DNA of 64,000 bases from JBDKVA01 sp039679375. GTDB lineage: Bacteria; Bacillota; Clostridia; Acetivibrionales; DTU013. Numbering within the stretch: position 1 is the stretch's first letter; every line of letters begins with the position of its first letter. Location of the stretch: positions 19,499 through 83,498 of the forward strand of contig JBDKVA010000027.1 of the NCBI GenBank assembly GCA_039679375.1, read 5' to 3'. Under the pieces are notes generated by a model that was not told the origin of the DNA, made no database searches, and saw nothing but the letters and a program-made list of their open reading frames with translations. The position numbers and the translations under genes were made by a program. Below, piece by piece: positions 24,587 through 34,062 of this stretch.

Positions 24587-26271
24587 GCTATATTGTGCTG
24601 CAAGATATATTTTATATGGTCTTATTGATCGGATTGTCTATTCCATTGGGTATTTATATGTACAAGGTGATGACAGCGCAAAGAGTGTTTTTAACCCCCG
24701 TACTTGCTCCTGTGGAAACAGGAATCTATAAGGTCATGGGGGTTCGCGGCGATGAAGAAATGGGAGCAAAAAGATACATTTTAGCAATATTTTCCTTCAG
24801 CGTTGTTGGACTTATTTTTCTCTGGGTATTGCAAATGATACAGGGAATTTTACCGTTTAATCCGGAAGGAATGGAGGGAATAAGCTGGCATCTTGCTTTC
24901 AATACGGCGGCAAGCTTTGTTTCCAACACGAACTGGCAGGCTTATTCGGGTGAATCCACGTTGTCCTATCTGACACAATCTTTAGGGTTGACTGTCCAGA
25001 ATTTTGTGTCGGCGGCAACAGGAATTGCCATATTATTTGCTTTGATCAGAGGATTTATTCTTAAACAGCAAACGGCTATCGGCAACTTCTGGGTGGATCT
25101 GACGAGGACGACACTCTATATTTTGATTCCTCTTTCGCTGATTGTGGCGCTTCTTATTGTATCTCAAGGAGTGGTTCAGACTCTAAGCTCGTATAAGGAT
25201 GTTGTTATACTTGAAAACGGCGGAACCCAGACGATACCTTTAGGTCCTGCCGCAAGCCAGATTGCGATAAAACAGCTTGGCACAAACGGCGGCGGTTTTT
25301 TTGGCGTTAACTCCGCATATCCGCTGGAAAACTCCACGCCGTTTTCCAACTTGATTCAGACATTGTCACTATTGTTATTACCCGCCGCGCTTTGCGTATC
25401 ATTCGGGAAAGCTGTAAAGGATAATAAGCAGGGCTGGACGGTCTATGCCGCGATGCTCATTTTGTTTGTAGTATGTCTTGCCGCCGCTACAGCCAGTGAA
25501 TGGTACGCAGGTCCTGCATATGAAGGCGTGATAGCGTCCGGCAGTATGGAAGGCAAGGAAATTATCCATGGCGTAGGGCTTTCGTCCTTGTGGGCTACCG
25601 CTACTACCGCTGCATCCAACGGTTCGGTCAATTGCATGCATGATAGCCTGACACCTATTGGGGGGATGATCCCTATGTTCTTGATGCAACTTGGCGAGGT
25701 CGTTTTTGGAGGAGTGGGCAGCGGTTTATACGGCATGCTGGCCTTCGTTATCCTCACTGTGTTTATCGCAGGACTGATGGTCGGCCGGACGCCTGAATAT
25801 CTGGGAAAGAAGATTGAAGCCTTAGACATGAAAATGGTGTGCATCATTATTCTTGCTCCTCCGCTTTTTACATTATTCGGAACAGTTGCCGCCGTTTTAA
25901 TCCCGGAGGTGTCGACATGGCTGACAAATTCGGGCGCTCACGGATTTTCGGAAATTCTTTATGCCTTTTCCTCCATGGGAAACAACAACGGAAGCGCCTT
26001 CGGCGGGTACGCCGCAAATACGGTTTTCACGAATGTGGCGGGCAGCGTCATCATGCTCATCGTACGTTTCGTGCCTATGGCTGCCGCCATATATCTTGCG
26101 GGGAACCTGTCAAAAAAGAAGATTGTCGCCGCAAGCGAGGGAACGCTTTCGACAAGCAACGTGTTGTTTGTGGGGCTGCTGATCGCCATAATCCTGATCA
26201 TCGGTGCGCTTACCTTCTTGCCGGCATTGGCATTAGGGCCGATTGCGGATTATTTTACATCGAGTAAGTGA
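24583..26271 (+). CDS. kdpA: Potassium-transporting ATPase channel subunit KdpA
   Basis: Selectivity-filter subunit of the high-affinity K+ pump KdpFABC. It has about ten membrane segments and filter-type segments such as NTNWQAYSGE, GTNGGGFFGVNSA and SSMGNNNGSAFGGY. Length (562 aa) is normal. ATG overlaps the kdpF stop, indicating coupled translation. It is followed by kdpB after ten bases. The complete operon indicates a capacity to grow at very low external potassium. Confidence 0.95.
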   Translation: MSYIVLQDIFYMVLLIGLSIPLGIYMYKVMTAQRVFLTPVLAPVETGIYKVMGVRGDEEMGAKRYILAIFSFSVVGLIFLWVLQMIQGILPFNPEGMEGISWHLAFNTAASFVSNTNWQAYSGESTLSYLTQSLGLTVQNFVSAATGIAILFALIRGFILKQQTAIGNFWVDLTRTTLYILIPLSLIVALLIVSQGVVQTLSSYKDVVILENGGTQTIPLGPAASQIAIKQLGTNGGGFFGVNSAYPLENSTPFSNLIQTLSLLLLPAALCVSFGKAVKDNKQGWTVYAAMLILFVVCLAAATASEWYAGPAYEGVIASGSMEGKEIIHGVGLSSLWATATTAASNGSVNCMHDSLTPIGGMIPMFLMQLGEVVFGGVGSGLYGMLAFVILTVFIAGLMVGRTPEYLGKKIEALDMKMVCIIILAPPLFTLFGTVAAVLIPEVSTWLTNSGAHGFSEILYAFSSMGNNNGSAFGGYAANTVFTNVAGSVIMLIVRFVPMAAAIYLAGNLSKKKIVAASEGTLSTSNVLFVGLLIAIILIIGALTFLPALALGPIADYFTSSK

Positions 26272-26281
26272 GGTGAGACTT

Positions 26282-28339
26282 ATGAATGAAAAAGACTTGA
26301 AGAGAAATATATTTATTGGTGCGATACGTCAATCTTTTATGAAGCTGGCTCCGCGTATACAAATAAAAAATCCGGTCATGTTCGTTGTCTATATAGGCGC
26401 TATACTTACATCGGCGCTATACTTGCTGGCTTTTGCCGGCATCAGGGACGAAAGCGCCGGCTACACTCTTGCGATTGCTTTAATCCTGTGGTTTACCGTG
26501 CTGTTTGCCAACTTTGCCGAAGCAGTTGCGGAGGGCAGAGGCCGCGCACAGGCCGATACTCTTAGAAAATCCCGTAAGGATGTCAAAGCAAAGAGGCTTA
26601 AATCGGCATCCAATGTGGAAGATTATGAAGAAGTCTTGTCAAGTACCCTGAAAAAAGGCGATATCGTCTATGTAAAAGCCAGTGAGCAGATACCCATGGA
26701 TGGTGAAGTAATTGAAGGAGCCGCATCGGTGGATGAAAGCGCGATCACGGGCGAATCTGCGCCGGTAATCCGCGAATCCGGCGGCGACAGAAGCGCCGTT
26801 ACGGGAGGCACGACGCTGGTATCCGACTGGCTTGTAATTCGAGGAACCGCCGACCCTGGCGAAAGCTTTCTTGATAAAATGATTGCCATGGTGGAGGGGG
26901 CTTCCAGAAAGAAAACGCCGAATGAAATCGCGCTTCAGATATTACTTGTCACGCTTACCATTATTTTTCTTGTGGTAACCGCAACGCTGCTGCCCTTTTC
27001 AGACTTTGCAAGCAAACAGGCCGGAGCCGGCTCCGCAATATCCGTTACAAACGTGATAGCACTGCTTGTATGCCTTGCGCCGACAACTATCGGCGCGCTC
27101 CTTTCCTCCATCGGCATAGCGGGTATGAGCAGGCTGAATCAGGCAAATGTGCTGGCCATGAGCGGCCGTGCCATTGAGGCGGCGGGTGACGTAGATGTGC
27201 TCTTGCTGGATAAGACGGGTACCATTACGCTTGGAAACAGGCAGGCAAGTCTGTTCATCCCGCTCAAAGGGGTGACGGAGCATGCGCTTGCCGACGCCGC
27301 GCAGCTTTCTTCCCTTGCCGATGAAACACCGGAAGGCAGAAGCATCGTCATCCTTGCAAAAGAACGCTTCGGAATCAGAGGACGCGACTTGTCAAGGCTG
27401 GGCGCGACATTTGTGGAATTCACGGCTAAAACAAGAATGAGCGGGATCGACTATCAGGGAAATGAGATCCGCAAGGGCGCTGCGGAAGCAGTAAAGGCTT
27501 ATGTAATTGACAAAGGCGGGGATTATTCCGAGGAATGCAGCCAAATTGTAAAAAGAGTGGCCGGCGATGGCGGAACGCCTCTTGTGGTTGCTAAAAACAA
27601 CAGTGTGCTTGGCGTCATTTATCTGAAGGACATCGTAAAAAACGGTGTTAAGGAACGATTTGAAGACTTGCGGAAAATGGGCATTAAAACGATTATGATA
27701 ACCGGCGACAATCCGATGACGGCTGCGGCAATCGCAGCGGAGGCCGGCGTGGACGACTTTCTTGCCGAAGCTACGCCGGAAGCGAAGCTTACGCTCATCC
27801 GCGACTATCAGTCAAAGGGACATCTGGTTGCAATGACAGGAGACGGCACCAACGACGCGCCGGCCCTCGCACAGGCGGATGTGGCGGTGGCAATGAATTC
27901 GGGTACGCAGGCTGCCAAGGAAGCCGGAAATATGGTGGATCTGGATTCAAGTCCGACGAAGTTGATCGATATCGTAAGAATAGGCAAACAGCTTTTGATG
28001 ACCAGAGGTTCGCTTACCACCTTCAGCGTGGCTAATGATGTGGCAAAGTACTTTGCGATCATACCGGTAATTTTCTTTGGCATTTATCCGCAGCTTACCT
28101 TCCTCAATTTCATGGGACTGACCAGCGCAACCAGTGCGATTCTGTCGGCTGTTATTTATAATGCACTGATTATCGTAGCACTGATTCCACTGGCCCTGAA
28201 AGGTGTTAAATACCGTGAAACATCGGCTGGCAATCTTCTTAAAATCAACATCCGGATTTACGGATTGGGCGGGATTGCCGCACCCTTTGCGGCAATAAAA
28301 CTGATTGACATGCTGCTGACCGCATGCGGCATTGCGTGA
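26282..28339 (+). CDS. kdpB: Potassium-transporting P-type ATPase subunit KdpB
   Basis: ATP-hydrolysing subunit of the Kdp pump. It shows the actuator motif TGESAPV, the phosphorylated Asp in LLLDKTGTITLGNR (about residue 308) and the hinge TGDGTNDAPALAQADVAVAMN followed by the KdpB-typical SGTQAAKEAGNMVDLDS. About seven membrane segments; 685 residues. I place the start at ATG 26282, with AGGTGA at 26271-26276; an in-frame upstream codon at 26243 lies inside kdpA and has no binding site. It ends eleven bases before the kdpC start. Confidence 0.95.
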   Translation: MNEKDLKRNIFIGAIRQSFMKLAPRIQIKNPVMFVVYIGAILTSALYLLAFAGIRDESAGYTLAIALILWFTVLFANFAEAVAEGRGRAQADTLRKSRKDVKAKRLKSASNVEDYEEVLSSTLKKGDIVYVKASEQIPMDGEVIEGAASVDESAITGESAPVIRESGGDRSAVTGGTTLVSDWLVIRGTADPGESFLDKMIAMVEGASRKKTPNEIALQILLVTLTIIFLVVTATLLPFSDFASKQAGAGSAISVTNVIALLVCLAPTTIGALLSSIGIAGMSRLNQANVLAMSGRAIEAAGDVDVLLLDKTGTITLGNRQASLFIPLKGVTEHALADAAQLSSLADETPEGRSIVILAKERFGIRGRDLSRLGATFVEFTAKTRMSGIDYQGNEIRKGAAEAVKAYVIDKGGDYSEECSQIVKRVAGDGGTPLVVAKNNSVLGVIYLKDIVKNGVKERFEDLRKMGIKTIMITGDNPMTAAAIAAEAGVDDFLAEATPEAKLTLIRDYQSKGHLVAMTGDGTNDAPALAQADVAVAMNSGTQAAKEAGNMVDLDSSPTKLIDIVRIGKQLLMTRGSLTTFSVANDVAKYFAIIPVIFFGIYPQLTFLNFMGLTSATSAILSAVIYNALIIVALIPLALKGVKYRETSAGNLLKINIRIYGLGGIAAPFAAIKLIDMLLTACGIA

Positions 28340-28349
28340 GGTGATTAAT

Positions 28350-28913
28350 ATGATTAAAAAAATTCTAAGGGCCCTAAAACCGGCATTTTTGTGCTTTATT
28401 ATCATGACGCTGCTTTGCGGCGTCATTTACCCCGGTATTGTGACCGGCATTGCTCAGGCCGTGTTTCCTGCTCAGGCGAATGGCAGCATCATAACTGTAA
28501 CTATGAAGGACGGAAGACAGGTCGAATATGGCTCCGAATTAATTACACAGGAATTTACAAAGCCAGAATACCTGATTGGCAGACCGACGGGCACGACAAA
28601 CCTGTCGCCGGTCAGTGAAGAGCAGGAAGCGCTTGTACAGGAACGGATCAGTTGGTGGCACTCTTTTGACTCTGAGAATACCGCTGATATTCCAATGGAT
28701 CTGGTTACGGCTTCCGGCAGCGGAGTTGACCCCAACATTTCGCCTGAGGCCGCAGAGTATCAGATCGCCCGTATTGCAAGGGAGAGGGACATGAGCGAGG
28801 ATGCTGTTCGGAAAATCATTGAAAAATATACAACCGGAAGGTTTCTCGGCTTTTGGGGTGAACCGGCAGTAAACGTACTGAGAGTCAATTTAGCCCTTGA
28901 TGGCTTGCTTTAG
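28350..28913 (+). CDS. kdpC: Potassium-transporting ATPase subunit KdpC
   Basis: Single-span subunit that assists ATP binding by KdpB. One membrane segment near residues 13-35, then the extracytoplasmic domain with FTKPEYLIGRPTGTTN, ASGSGVDPNISPEAAEYQI and a closing NVLRVNLALD, all hallmarks. 187 residues. ATG 28350 follows GAGGTGATT, which overlaps the kdpB stop; an upstream TTG at 28332 is not needed. Confidence 0.94.
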   Translation: MIKKILRALKPAFLCFIIMTLLCGVIYPGIVTGIAQAVFPAQANGSIITVTMKDGRQVEYGSELITQEFTKPEYLIGRPTGTTNLSPVSEEQEALVQERISWWHSFDSENTADIPMDLVTASGSGVDPNISPEAAEYQIARIARERDMSEDAVRKIIEKYTTGRFLGFWGEPAVNVLRVNLALDGLL

Positions 28914-28916
28914 AGC

Positions 28917-31658
28917 GTGTATAGTGACATACTTAAGAGGGGTGATTTTATAGCAAGTTATGACGACCAGCGCCCGAATCCAGACGTTTTACTGGAAGGC
29001 ATCCGTTCAGATGAATCAAAAAAAACAGGTAAATTAAAAGTATTCTTCGGATATGCCGCAGGTGTAGGCAAAACCTATGCCATGCTGGATGACGCCATGG
29101 AACAACTAAAAAGCGGCATTGATGTGGTGGTCGGATATGTAGAGCCACATACCCGGCCTGAGACGATGCAACTGTTAAGTGGGTTGCCGGTATTGCCGCC
29201 CAAGATCGTGCAGTATAAAAATATTCAGCTTAAAGAATTCAACCTGGATGCGGCGCTTGAAAGAAAGCCGGAGCTTATTCTAGTTGATGAGCTCGCGCAT
29301 ACCAATGCCGATGGCGTTCGTAACAAAAAACGGTATCAGGACATAGAAGAACTTCTCAATGCAGGGATTGACGTCTGCACGACGGTAAATGTTCAGCATA
29401 TTGAGAGCCTGAACGACGTGGTGCAGGATATTACAAAGGTGAATGTGCGGGAAACCGTCCCCGACTACATTTTTGACAGCGCCGACAAGGTGAAGCTGAT
29501 AGATATTGATCCGGACGAACTACTCAGGCGCTTTGAGGAAGGAAAAATCTACCGTCCGGAAAGGGCGCAAACAGCTATTAATAATTTTTTTACCAAAGAA
29601 AATCTACGACTTCTCCGTGAAATTGCCATGCGAAAGGCCGCGGACAGGATCAGTCATGAAAATCAGAATGAACGGCGTACAACGGAAAAAATGGCCAGCA
29701 CAAAGCTGCTGGTTTGCGTCGGCTCTTCACCGTCCTCCGCCAAATGCATCCGGTGGACGTCCAGAACCGCCGTAGCTTTTCATGCGCCATGGATAGCCGC
29801 CTATGTGGAAAACATGGAAAGCCGGTATTTTACAGAAAATGAAAAGAAGAACATTCGAGCCAATCTGGATCTTGCGGAGCGGCTAGGTGCTGAAATCGTA
29901 ACGCTTAATGGAGACAACATTGCAGCTGTTGTTGCGGAATACGCAAAGCTTTCAGGCATAACTAATATCGTTATAGGGAAAAGCAGAAATAGAAAGACGC
30001 TGAAAAGCCTGTTTGAAACAGATCTTGAGGATAAGCTTATTTCACTGCTGCCGAGCATTGAAATCCATATTATTCCGGGAAGCCCCGCACAAAGGCCATA
30101 TCAGAAGCCGATAAGCATACAGATAAGGCAAAACCTGTTTTTGTCGTGGATTGATACATTAAAAACAATCAGTCTGTTAACTGCAGCTACCCTGTTTTGC
30201 ATAATGCTAAAAGCTCTTGATATTGGTGATCAGAATATCATCATGGTATATATCCTGTCCGTTCTGGCCGTTTCAAGAATCACAATGGGATATATCTACG
30301 GCGTTGTTGGTTCTATATTAAGCGTACTTGCATTTAATTACTTTTTTACCGTTCCATATTATACATTCAATGCAATACAGCCCGGTTACCCCATTACCTT
30401 TTTTATTATGCTCCTCGTAGCTTTGATTACAAGCGCTCTGACCATCCGTGTTAAAATACAGGCACAGCTTGCCGTAGAGAGGGAGCGCCGTACGGAAGTA
30501 TTGTATGAAATCAACAAAAAGCTTCTCGCCACCAGAGGGCTTGAAAATATCGTAGCCCTGACAAATGAATACATTATAAAACTTTTGGATCGCTCCATTA
30601 TCTTTTATACAAAGGACCCCGGAAACAGTTCAGCAGGCGTTCTGATGCAGTCACCCTCAGATCCGGACACCTCGTTTCTGCTGTCGGAAGACGAGCGGGC
30701 GGTCGCCCACTGGGTGTTCACTAATCAAAAATATGCAGGTGCAGGTACGGATACTCTCATGGGCGCAGGAGCTTTTTATATGCCTGTTATCTCTCAAGGC
30801 AATGTTCTGGGAGTAATAGGTCTGTCATGCGCAAAGGGTAAGCTCAGCCAAAGCAACCGTTTATTTTTACATATGCTCACCTCGCAGGTGGCAATGGCGC
30901 TTGAACGCCAGTATTTATCAGATGAACAAAGGCGGATTCTGATTGAATCGGAAAAGGAAAAGATGAGAAGCAATCTGCTTCGGGCGATTTCTCACGACCT
31001 CCGTACCCCTCTGACCTGCATCTCAGGTGCAAGCTCCGTCATTCTCGAAAGTGGTGACAGTCTGGATAAACTGACGCATGACAAGCTGGTATTAAACATT
31101 AAAGAGGATTCCCAATGGCTGATACGCATGGTGGAAAATATCCTGTCCGTAACGCGCATTAACGAAGGAACGATGAATGTTACAAAAACGCCCGAGGCTG
31201 CCGAAGAAATTATAGCGGAAGCCATCAGCCGCATCCGGAAAAGATTTCCCGACAGAAAGATAACCGTGAAGGTGCCGGATGAGCTTTTGATGGTTCCCAT
31301 GGACGGGACGCTGATTGAACAGGTTCTTATCAACCTTCTTGAAAATGCCGTCAAACATTCGCAGAAGGATTCAGTGGTTGAGACAAAAGTGAAAAAGAGC
31401 GGCAATGATGCGGTATTTGAGGTGCTCGACAATGGAGAAGGAATTGCCGAGCAGGATTTTCCGTATTTGTTTGAAAGCTATGTTCCGGAAAGAAAACGAA
31501 GCTCCGATTCATCAAGGGGTATGGGGATCGGACTGTCTATCTGCATGTCGATCATAAAGGCGCATCACGGTAAAATGGAAGCGGCTAATAGAAATGAAGG
31601 CGGCGCGATTTTCCGGTTCGTACTCCCACTGGAAGGAAGTAAAAAAAATGGACAATAA
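28917..31658 (+). CDS. kdpD: Osmosensitive K+ channel histidine kinase KdpD
   Basis: Sensor kinase controlling kdpFABC in response to low K+ or osmotic stress. Domains in order: KdpD N-terminal ATPase-like domain with Walker A GYAAGVGKTYAML (about residue 44) and VDELAHTN; a universal-stress-protein-like domain (about 250-375); four membrane segments (about 410-510); a GAF-like domain; and the kinase core with phospho-acceptor His in ISHDLRTPLTC (about residue 693), N box INLLENAVKHS and the G boxes. 913 residues. GTG 28917 is the only usable start codon in frame but lacks a good ribosome binding site. GAGGGG at about 28935-28940 lies downstream of it, so the true start is somewhat uncertain. 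Confidence 0.93.
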   Translation: MYSDILKRGDFIASYDDQRPNPDVLLEGIRSDESKKTGKLKVFFGYAAGVGKTYAMLDDAMEQLKSGIDVVVGYVEPHTRPETMQLLSGLPVLPPKIVQYKNIQLKEFNLDAALERKPELILVDELAHTNADGVRNKKRYQDIEELLNAGIDVCTTVNVQHIESLNDVVQDITKVNVRETVPDYIFDSADKVKLIDIDPDELLRRFEEGKIYRPERAQTAINNFFTKENLRLLREIAMRKAADRISHENQNERRTTEKMASTKLLVCVGSSPSSAKCIRWTSRTAVAFHAPWIAAYVENMESRYFTENEKKNIRANLDLAERLGAEIVTLNGDNIAAVVAEYAKLSGITNIVIGKSRNRKTLKSLFETDLEDKLISLLPSIEIHIIPGSPAQRPYQKPISIQIRQNLFLSWIDTLKTISLLTAATLFCIMLKALDIGDQNIIMVYILSVLAVSRITMGYIYGVVGSILSVLAFNYFFTVPYYTFNAIQPGYPITFFIMLLVALITSALTIRVKIQAQLAVERERRTEVLYEINKKLLATRGLENIVALTNEYIIKLLDRSIIFYTKDPGNSSAGVLMQSPSDPDTSFLLSEDERAVAHWVFTNQKYAGAGTDTLMGAGAFYMPVISQGNVLGVIGLSCAKGKLSQSNRLFLHMLTSQVAMALERQYLSDEQRRILIESEKEKMRSNLLRAISHDLRTPLTCISGASSVILESGDSLDKLTHDKLVLNIKEDSQWLIRMVENILSVTRINEGTMNVTKTPEAAEEIIAEAISRIRKRFPDRKITVKVPDELLMVPMDGTLIEQVLINLLENAVKHSQKDSVVETKVKKSGNDAVFEVLDNGEGIAEQDFPYLFESYVPERKRSSDSSRGMGIGLSICMSIIKAHHGKMEAANRNEGGAIFRFVLPLEGSKKNGQ

Positions 31659-32361
31659 ATCATTGATTTTGATTGTGGAAGATGAGGAAGGCATATGCAA
31701 CTTCATTTCTGCAGTACTGGCTTCAAACGATTTTAATGTGATAAAGGCCGTAAAAGGTAAGGAAGCCGTTTCAATGACGGCATCCTATTGTCCGGATTTG
31801 ATTTTACTTGATTTGGGTCTGCCGGACATGGATGGCCTGGACGTGCTCAAAGCAATCAGACAATGGACAGGTCTGCCGGTGATTGTCGTATCGGCGCGCG
31901 GGCATGAGCGCGAAAAGGTGGAAGCGCTTGACCTGGGAGCGGACGATTATATCACAAAGCCTTTTGGCACGGCGGAACTGCTTGCAAGAATAAGAACCGC
32001 GCTTCGGCACAGTCAAAAAAGTTCAGAAATGAACATGTCCGGAGATGGGAAAATTACCACAGGAGAGTTGGAAATCGACTATGGCAAAAGGCTTGTTTCC
32101 ATAACCGGGGAAGAAATCCATCTTACACCGATTGAATATAAAATAATTGTTCTGCTTTCCCGATACATAGGGAAAGTACTTACGTACGATTTTATCATAA
32201 AGGAAATATGGGGTCCATTCACAAGCGTAACATATTCAAGTGAAATACAGGCTCTCAGGGTCAACATGGCCAACATCAGAAGAAAGCTCGAAATAAATCC
32301 CGCGGAGCCGAGATATATTATAACAGAGGTCGGCGTTGGGTACCGAATGGTCGAGGAATAA
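31648..32361 (+). CDS. kdpE: KDP operon response regulator KdpE
   Basis: OmpR-type response regulator, the partner of KdpD. Receiver domain with phospho-acceptor Asp in LILLDLGLPDMDG (about residue 54) and Lys in YITKPF; C-terminal winged-helix DNA-binding domain ending in ALRVNMANIRRKLE... GVGYRMVEE. 237 residues. It overlaps kdpD by eleven bases; ATG 31648 follows GGAAGGAAG. An in-frame start at 31594 would lie deep within kdpD and has no binding site. Confidence 0.94.
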   Translation: MDNKSLILIVEDEEGICNFISAVLASNDFNVIKAVKGKEAVSMTASYCPDLILLDLGLPDMDGLDVLKAIRQWTGLPVIVVSARGHEREKVEALDLGADDYITKPFGTAELLARIRTALRHSQKSSEMNMSGDGKITTGELEIDYGKRLVSITGEEIHLTPIEYKIIVLLSRYIGKVLTYDFIIKEIWGPFTSVTYSSEIQALRVNMANIRRKLEINPAEPRYIITEVGVGYRMVEE

Positions 32362-32407
32362 TACATTTCATCATGTACTTCAGGCTTCGCAAAATCAGCA
32401 TGGTGGA

Positions 32408-32449
32408 ATCGCTCAAATCAACGGACTGCAGATCGCTCAAATCAACGGA
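32408..32449. repeat. Two direct copies of ATCGCTCAAATCAACGGA upstream of a promoter
   Basis: Identical 18-base direct repeats with a 24-base period at 32408-32425 and 32432-32449, ending ten bases before the -35 box of the CDF promoter. The position suggests a tandem activator site, but a small duplication is possible. Confidence 0.6.
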
Positions 32450-32458
32450 GCAGGTGTC

Positions 32459-32487
32459 TTGACAGGATAATGCGCACACATTATAAT
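32459..32487 (+). promoter_or_regulatory. Consensus sigma-A promoter upstream of the CDF exporter
   Basis: TTGACA (32459-32464), a 17-base spacer and TATAAT (32482-32487) form a perfect consensus promoter. Transcription would start near 32494, leaving about 285 bases of leader before the first gene. Confidence 0.85.
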
Positions 32488-32493
32488 ATAATA

Positions 32494-32778
32494 AACTAAT
32501 CTCTTTGCGCTGCATATTTATTCTACAGTACAAACTGAGCAGGCGATGGACCGGTATGACTGCGGACATCTGGCGATAAGTTTCTCGTCAGCCCCGATAT
32601 TGTACAAAGTCAGTATGGTTCGTGGGGCTGGGCTGGCAACAGCAGCAGATTGAAATGATCACATCTGTGGGACAGGAAAATGTTCCAAAGGTGTTTTTTT
32701 ATACCCTTTTCCAGGCAGAGAGAAGTTATATCGAATGGCTGTAAACGTAAAAATACTATGATGGATTGGGGTGTCTTT
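32494..32778 (+). other. Long leader before the CDF gene, function unknown
   Basis: About 285 bases between the predicted transcription start and the exporter start codon. I looked for the yybP-ykoY (manganese) and NiCo (czcD) riboswitch consensus sequences and could not match either. One frame reads like a protein remnant (ITSVGQENVPKVFF, FQAERSYIEWL) with a stop before the exporter gene. It may be a decayed coding sequence or an unrecognised regulatory RNA. Confidence 0.4.
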
Positions 32779-33960
32779 TTGACAAATTTTTTAATCAGGC
32801 TGTTTGTAAAAGATCGTGAAAATATTACAAATCAATATGTCCGCGAACGATACGGCAAGTTCGCAAGCATAGTCGGCATTGCCTCAAATTTTCTGCTTTT
32901 CCTTATCAAAATTATCGTAGGAACTTTATTTCAAAGTATCTCCATCGTTGCCGACGCCGTTAACAACCTCTCCGACTCCGGCTCGTCGGTCATCACGCTG
33001 GCCGGTTTCAAAATTTCCGGCAGGCCAGCAGATGAAAAGCATCCGTATGGACATGCACGCATGGAGTATATTTCAGGTTTAATCGTTTCCTTTATTATTT
33101 TGTTTTTAGGATTGCAGCTGATAAAGAGTTCTGTCGATAAAATCATCCACCCGCAATTAGCACAATTTTCTGTCGCATCCATAGCGGTACTTGCAGTTGC
33201 CGTTTTGATAAAATTATGGCAATGCCTGTTTTACCGGAAAATAGGCGTGCTGATCAATTCCACCACTCTATTTGCCACATCGGCCGACAGCAGGAATGAC
33301 ATCCTTGCTACATCGGCTGTGCTGGTTGCTTCGGTGGCAACACGCCTGACAGGTTTCAATCTGGATGGCTATATGGGCGTTGTTGTAGCACTTTTCATTA
33401 TCGTATCGGGAATCAGGCTGGTCAATGATACGATCAGCCCTCTGCTTGGAATGGCGCCTACAAAAGAACTGGTCGATACTATCTACAAAAAAATATTGAG
33501 CTACGACAGCATCTTGGGCATACATGATCTGACCGTCCACAACTACGGCGTTTCCAAATGTTTTGCGTCGGTCCATTGCGAGGTGAGCGCCGGGCAGGAC
33601 ATCATGGTCAGCCATGATATTATCGATAATATTGAGCGTGACTTTTTAAAGGATCTTGGAATTCATCTGGTGGTGCATCTTGATCCCATTATTACGGATG
33701 ACGAAAGGACGAACAGGCTGAAAGCGGAGGTTGAAAAGCTGATCGGACAGATTTCACCCAAGATCAGCATGCATGATTTCCGTGTAGTGTGGAGTGTGAC
33801 GCATTCGAATCTGATCTTTGATCTGGTAGTGCCATTTGATTTTAGGTCAAGCGATGAGGAACTCATTGAAAATGTCACAGAAAGTGTCCATAAACTGGAT
33901 CCATCGTATCATTCCGTAATCATGGTGGACCATGATTATGTTCCGGATGCGGGCGTATAA
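32779..33960 (+). CDS. Cation diffusion facilitator (CDF) family metal exporter
   Basis: Proton-coupled efflux transporter for divalent metals (Zn, Mn, Fe, Co or similar). It has about six membrane segments; the metal-site helix DAVNNLSDSGSSVITL and the HPYGHARMEYISGL motif are characteristic. The cytoplasmic C-terminal domain is longer than average (about 190 residues), ending in VIMVDHDY. I place the start at TTG 32779 because GGGGTG at 32768-32773 precedes it and the N-terminus MTNFLIRLFVKD matches close clostridial relatives. Start codons upstream at 32758 and 32761 lack a binding site. Metal specificity cannot be read from the sequence. Confidence 0.88.
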   Translation: MTNFLIRLFVKDRENITNQYVRERYGKFASIVGIASNFLLFLIKIIVGTLFQSISIVADAVNNLSDSGSSVITLAGFKISGRPADEKHPYGHARMEYISGLIVSFIILFLGLQLIKSSVDKIIHPQLAQFSVASIAVLAVAVLIKLWQCLFYRKIGVLINSTTLFATSADSRNDILATSAVLVASVATRLTGFNLDGYMGVVVALFIIVSGIRLVNDTISPLLGMAPTKELVDTIYKKILSYDSILGIHDLTVHNYGVSKCFASVHCEVSAGQDIMVSHDIIDNIERDFLKDLGIHLVVHLDPIITDDERTNRLKAEVEKLIGQISPKISMHDFRVVWSVTHSNLIFDLVVPFDFRSSDEELIENVTESVHKLDPSYHSVIMVDHDYVPDAGV

Positions 33961-33972
33961 GTATTATGTATA

Positions 33973-34002
33973 TTGACAATGGAGTTCCCGTTATGTTATT
34001 GT
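33973..34002 (+). promoter_or_regulatory. Possible promoter for speA
   Basis: TTGACA (33973-33978) with an 18-base spacer and TATTGT (33997-34002). The -10 box is only partly conserved. Confidence 0.45.
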
Positions 34003-34062
34003 CTGCTATGTGATTAGTCAGCTATGATGATACAGCATGACAATTTGGGAAGGGAAATGACG

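Noticed and set aside
32408..32449. CRISPR-like array
   Set aside because: Only two 18-base copies with a 6-base gap; no spacers of uniform length and no cas genes.
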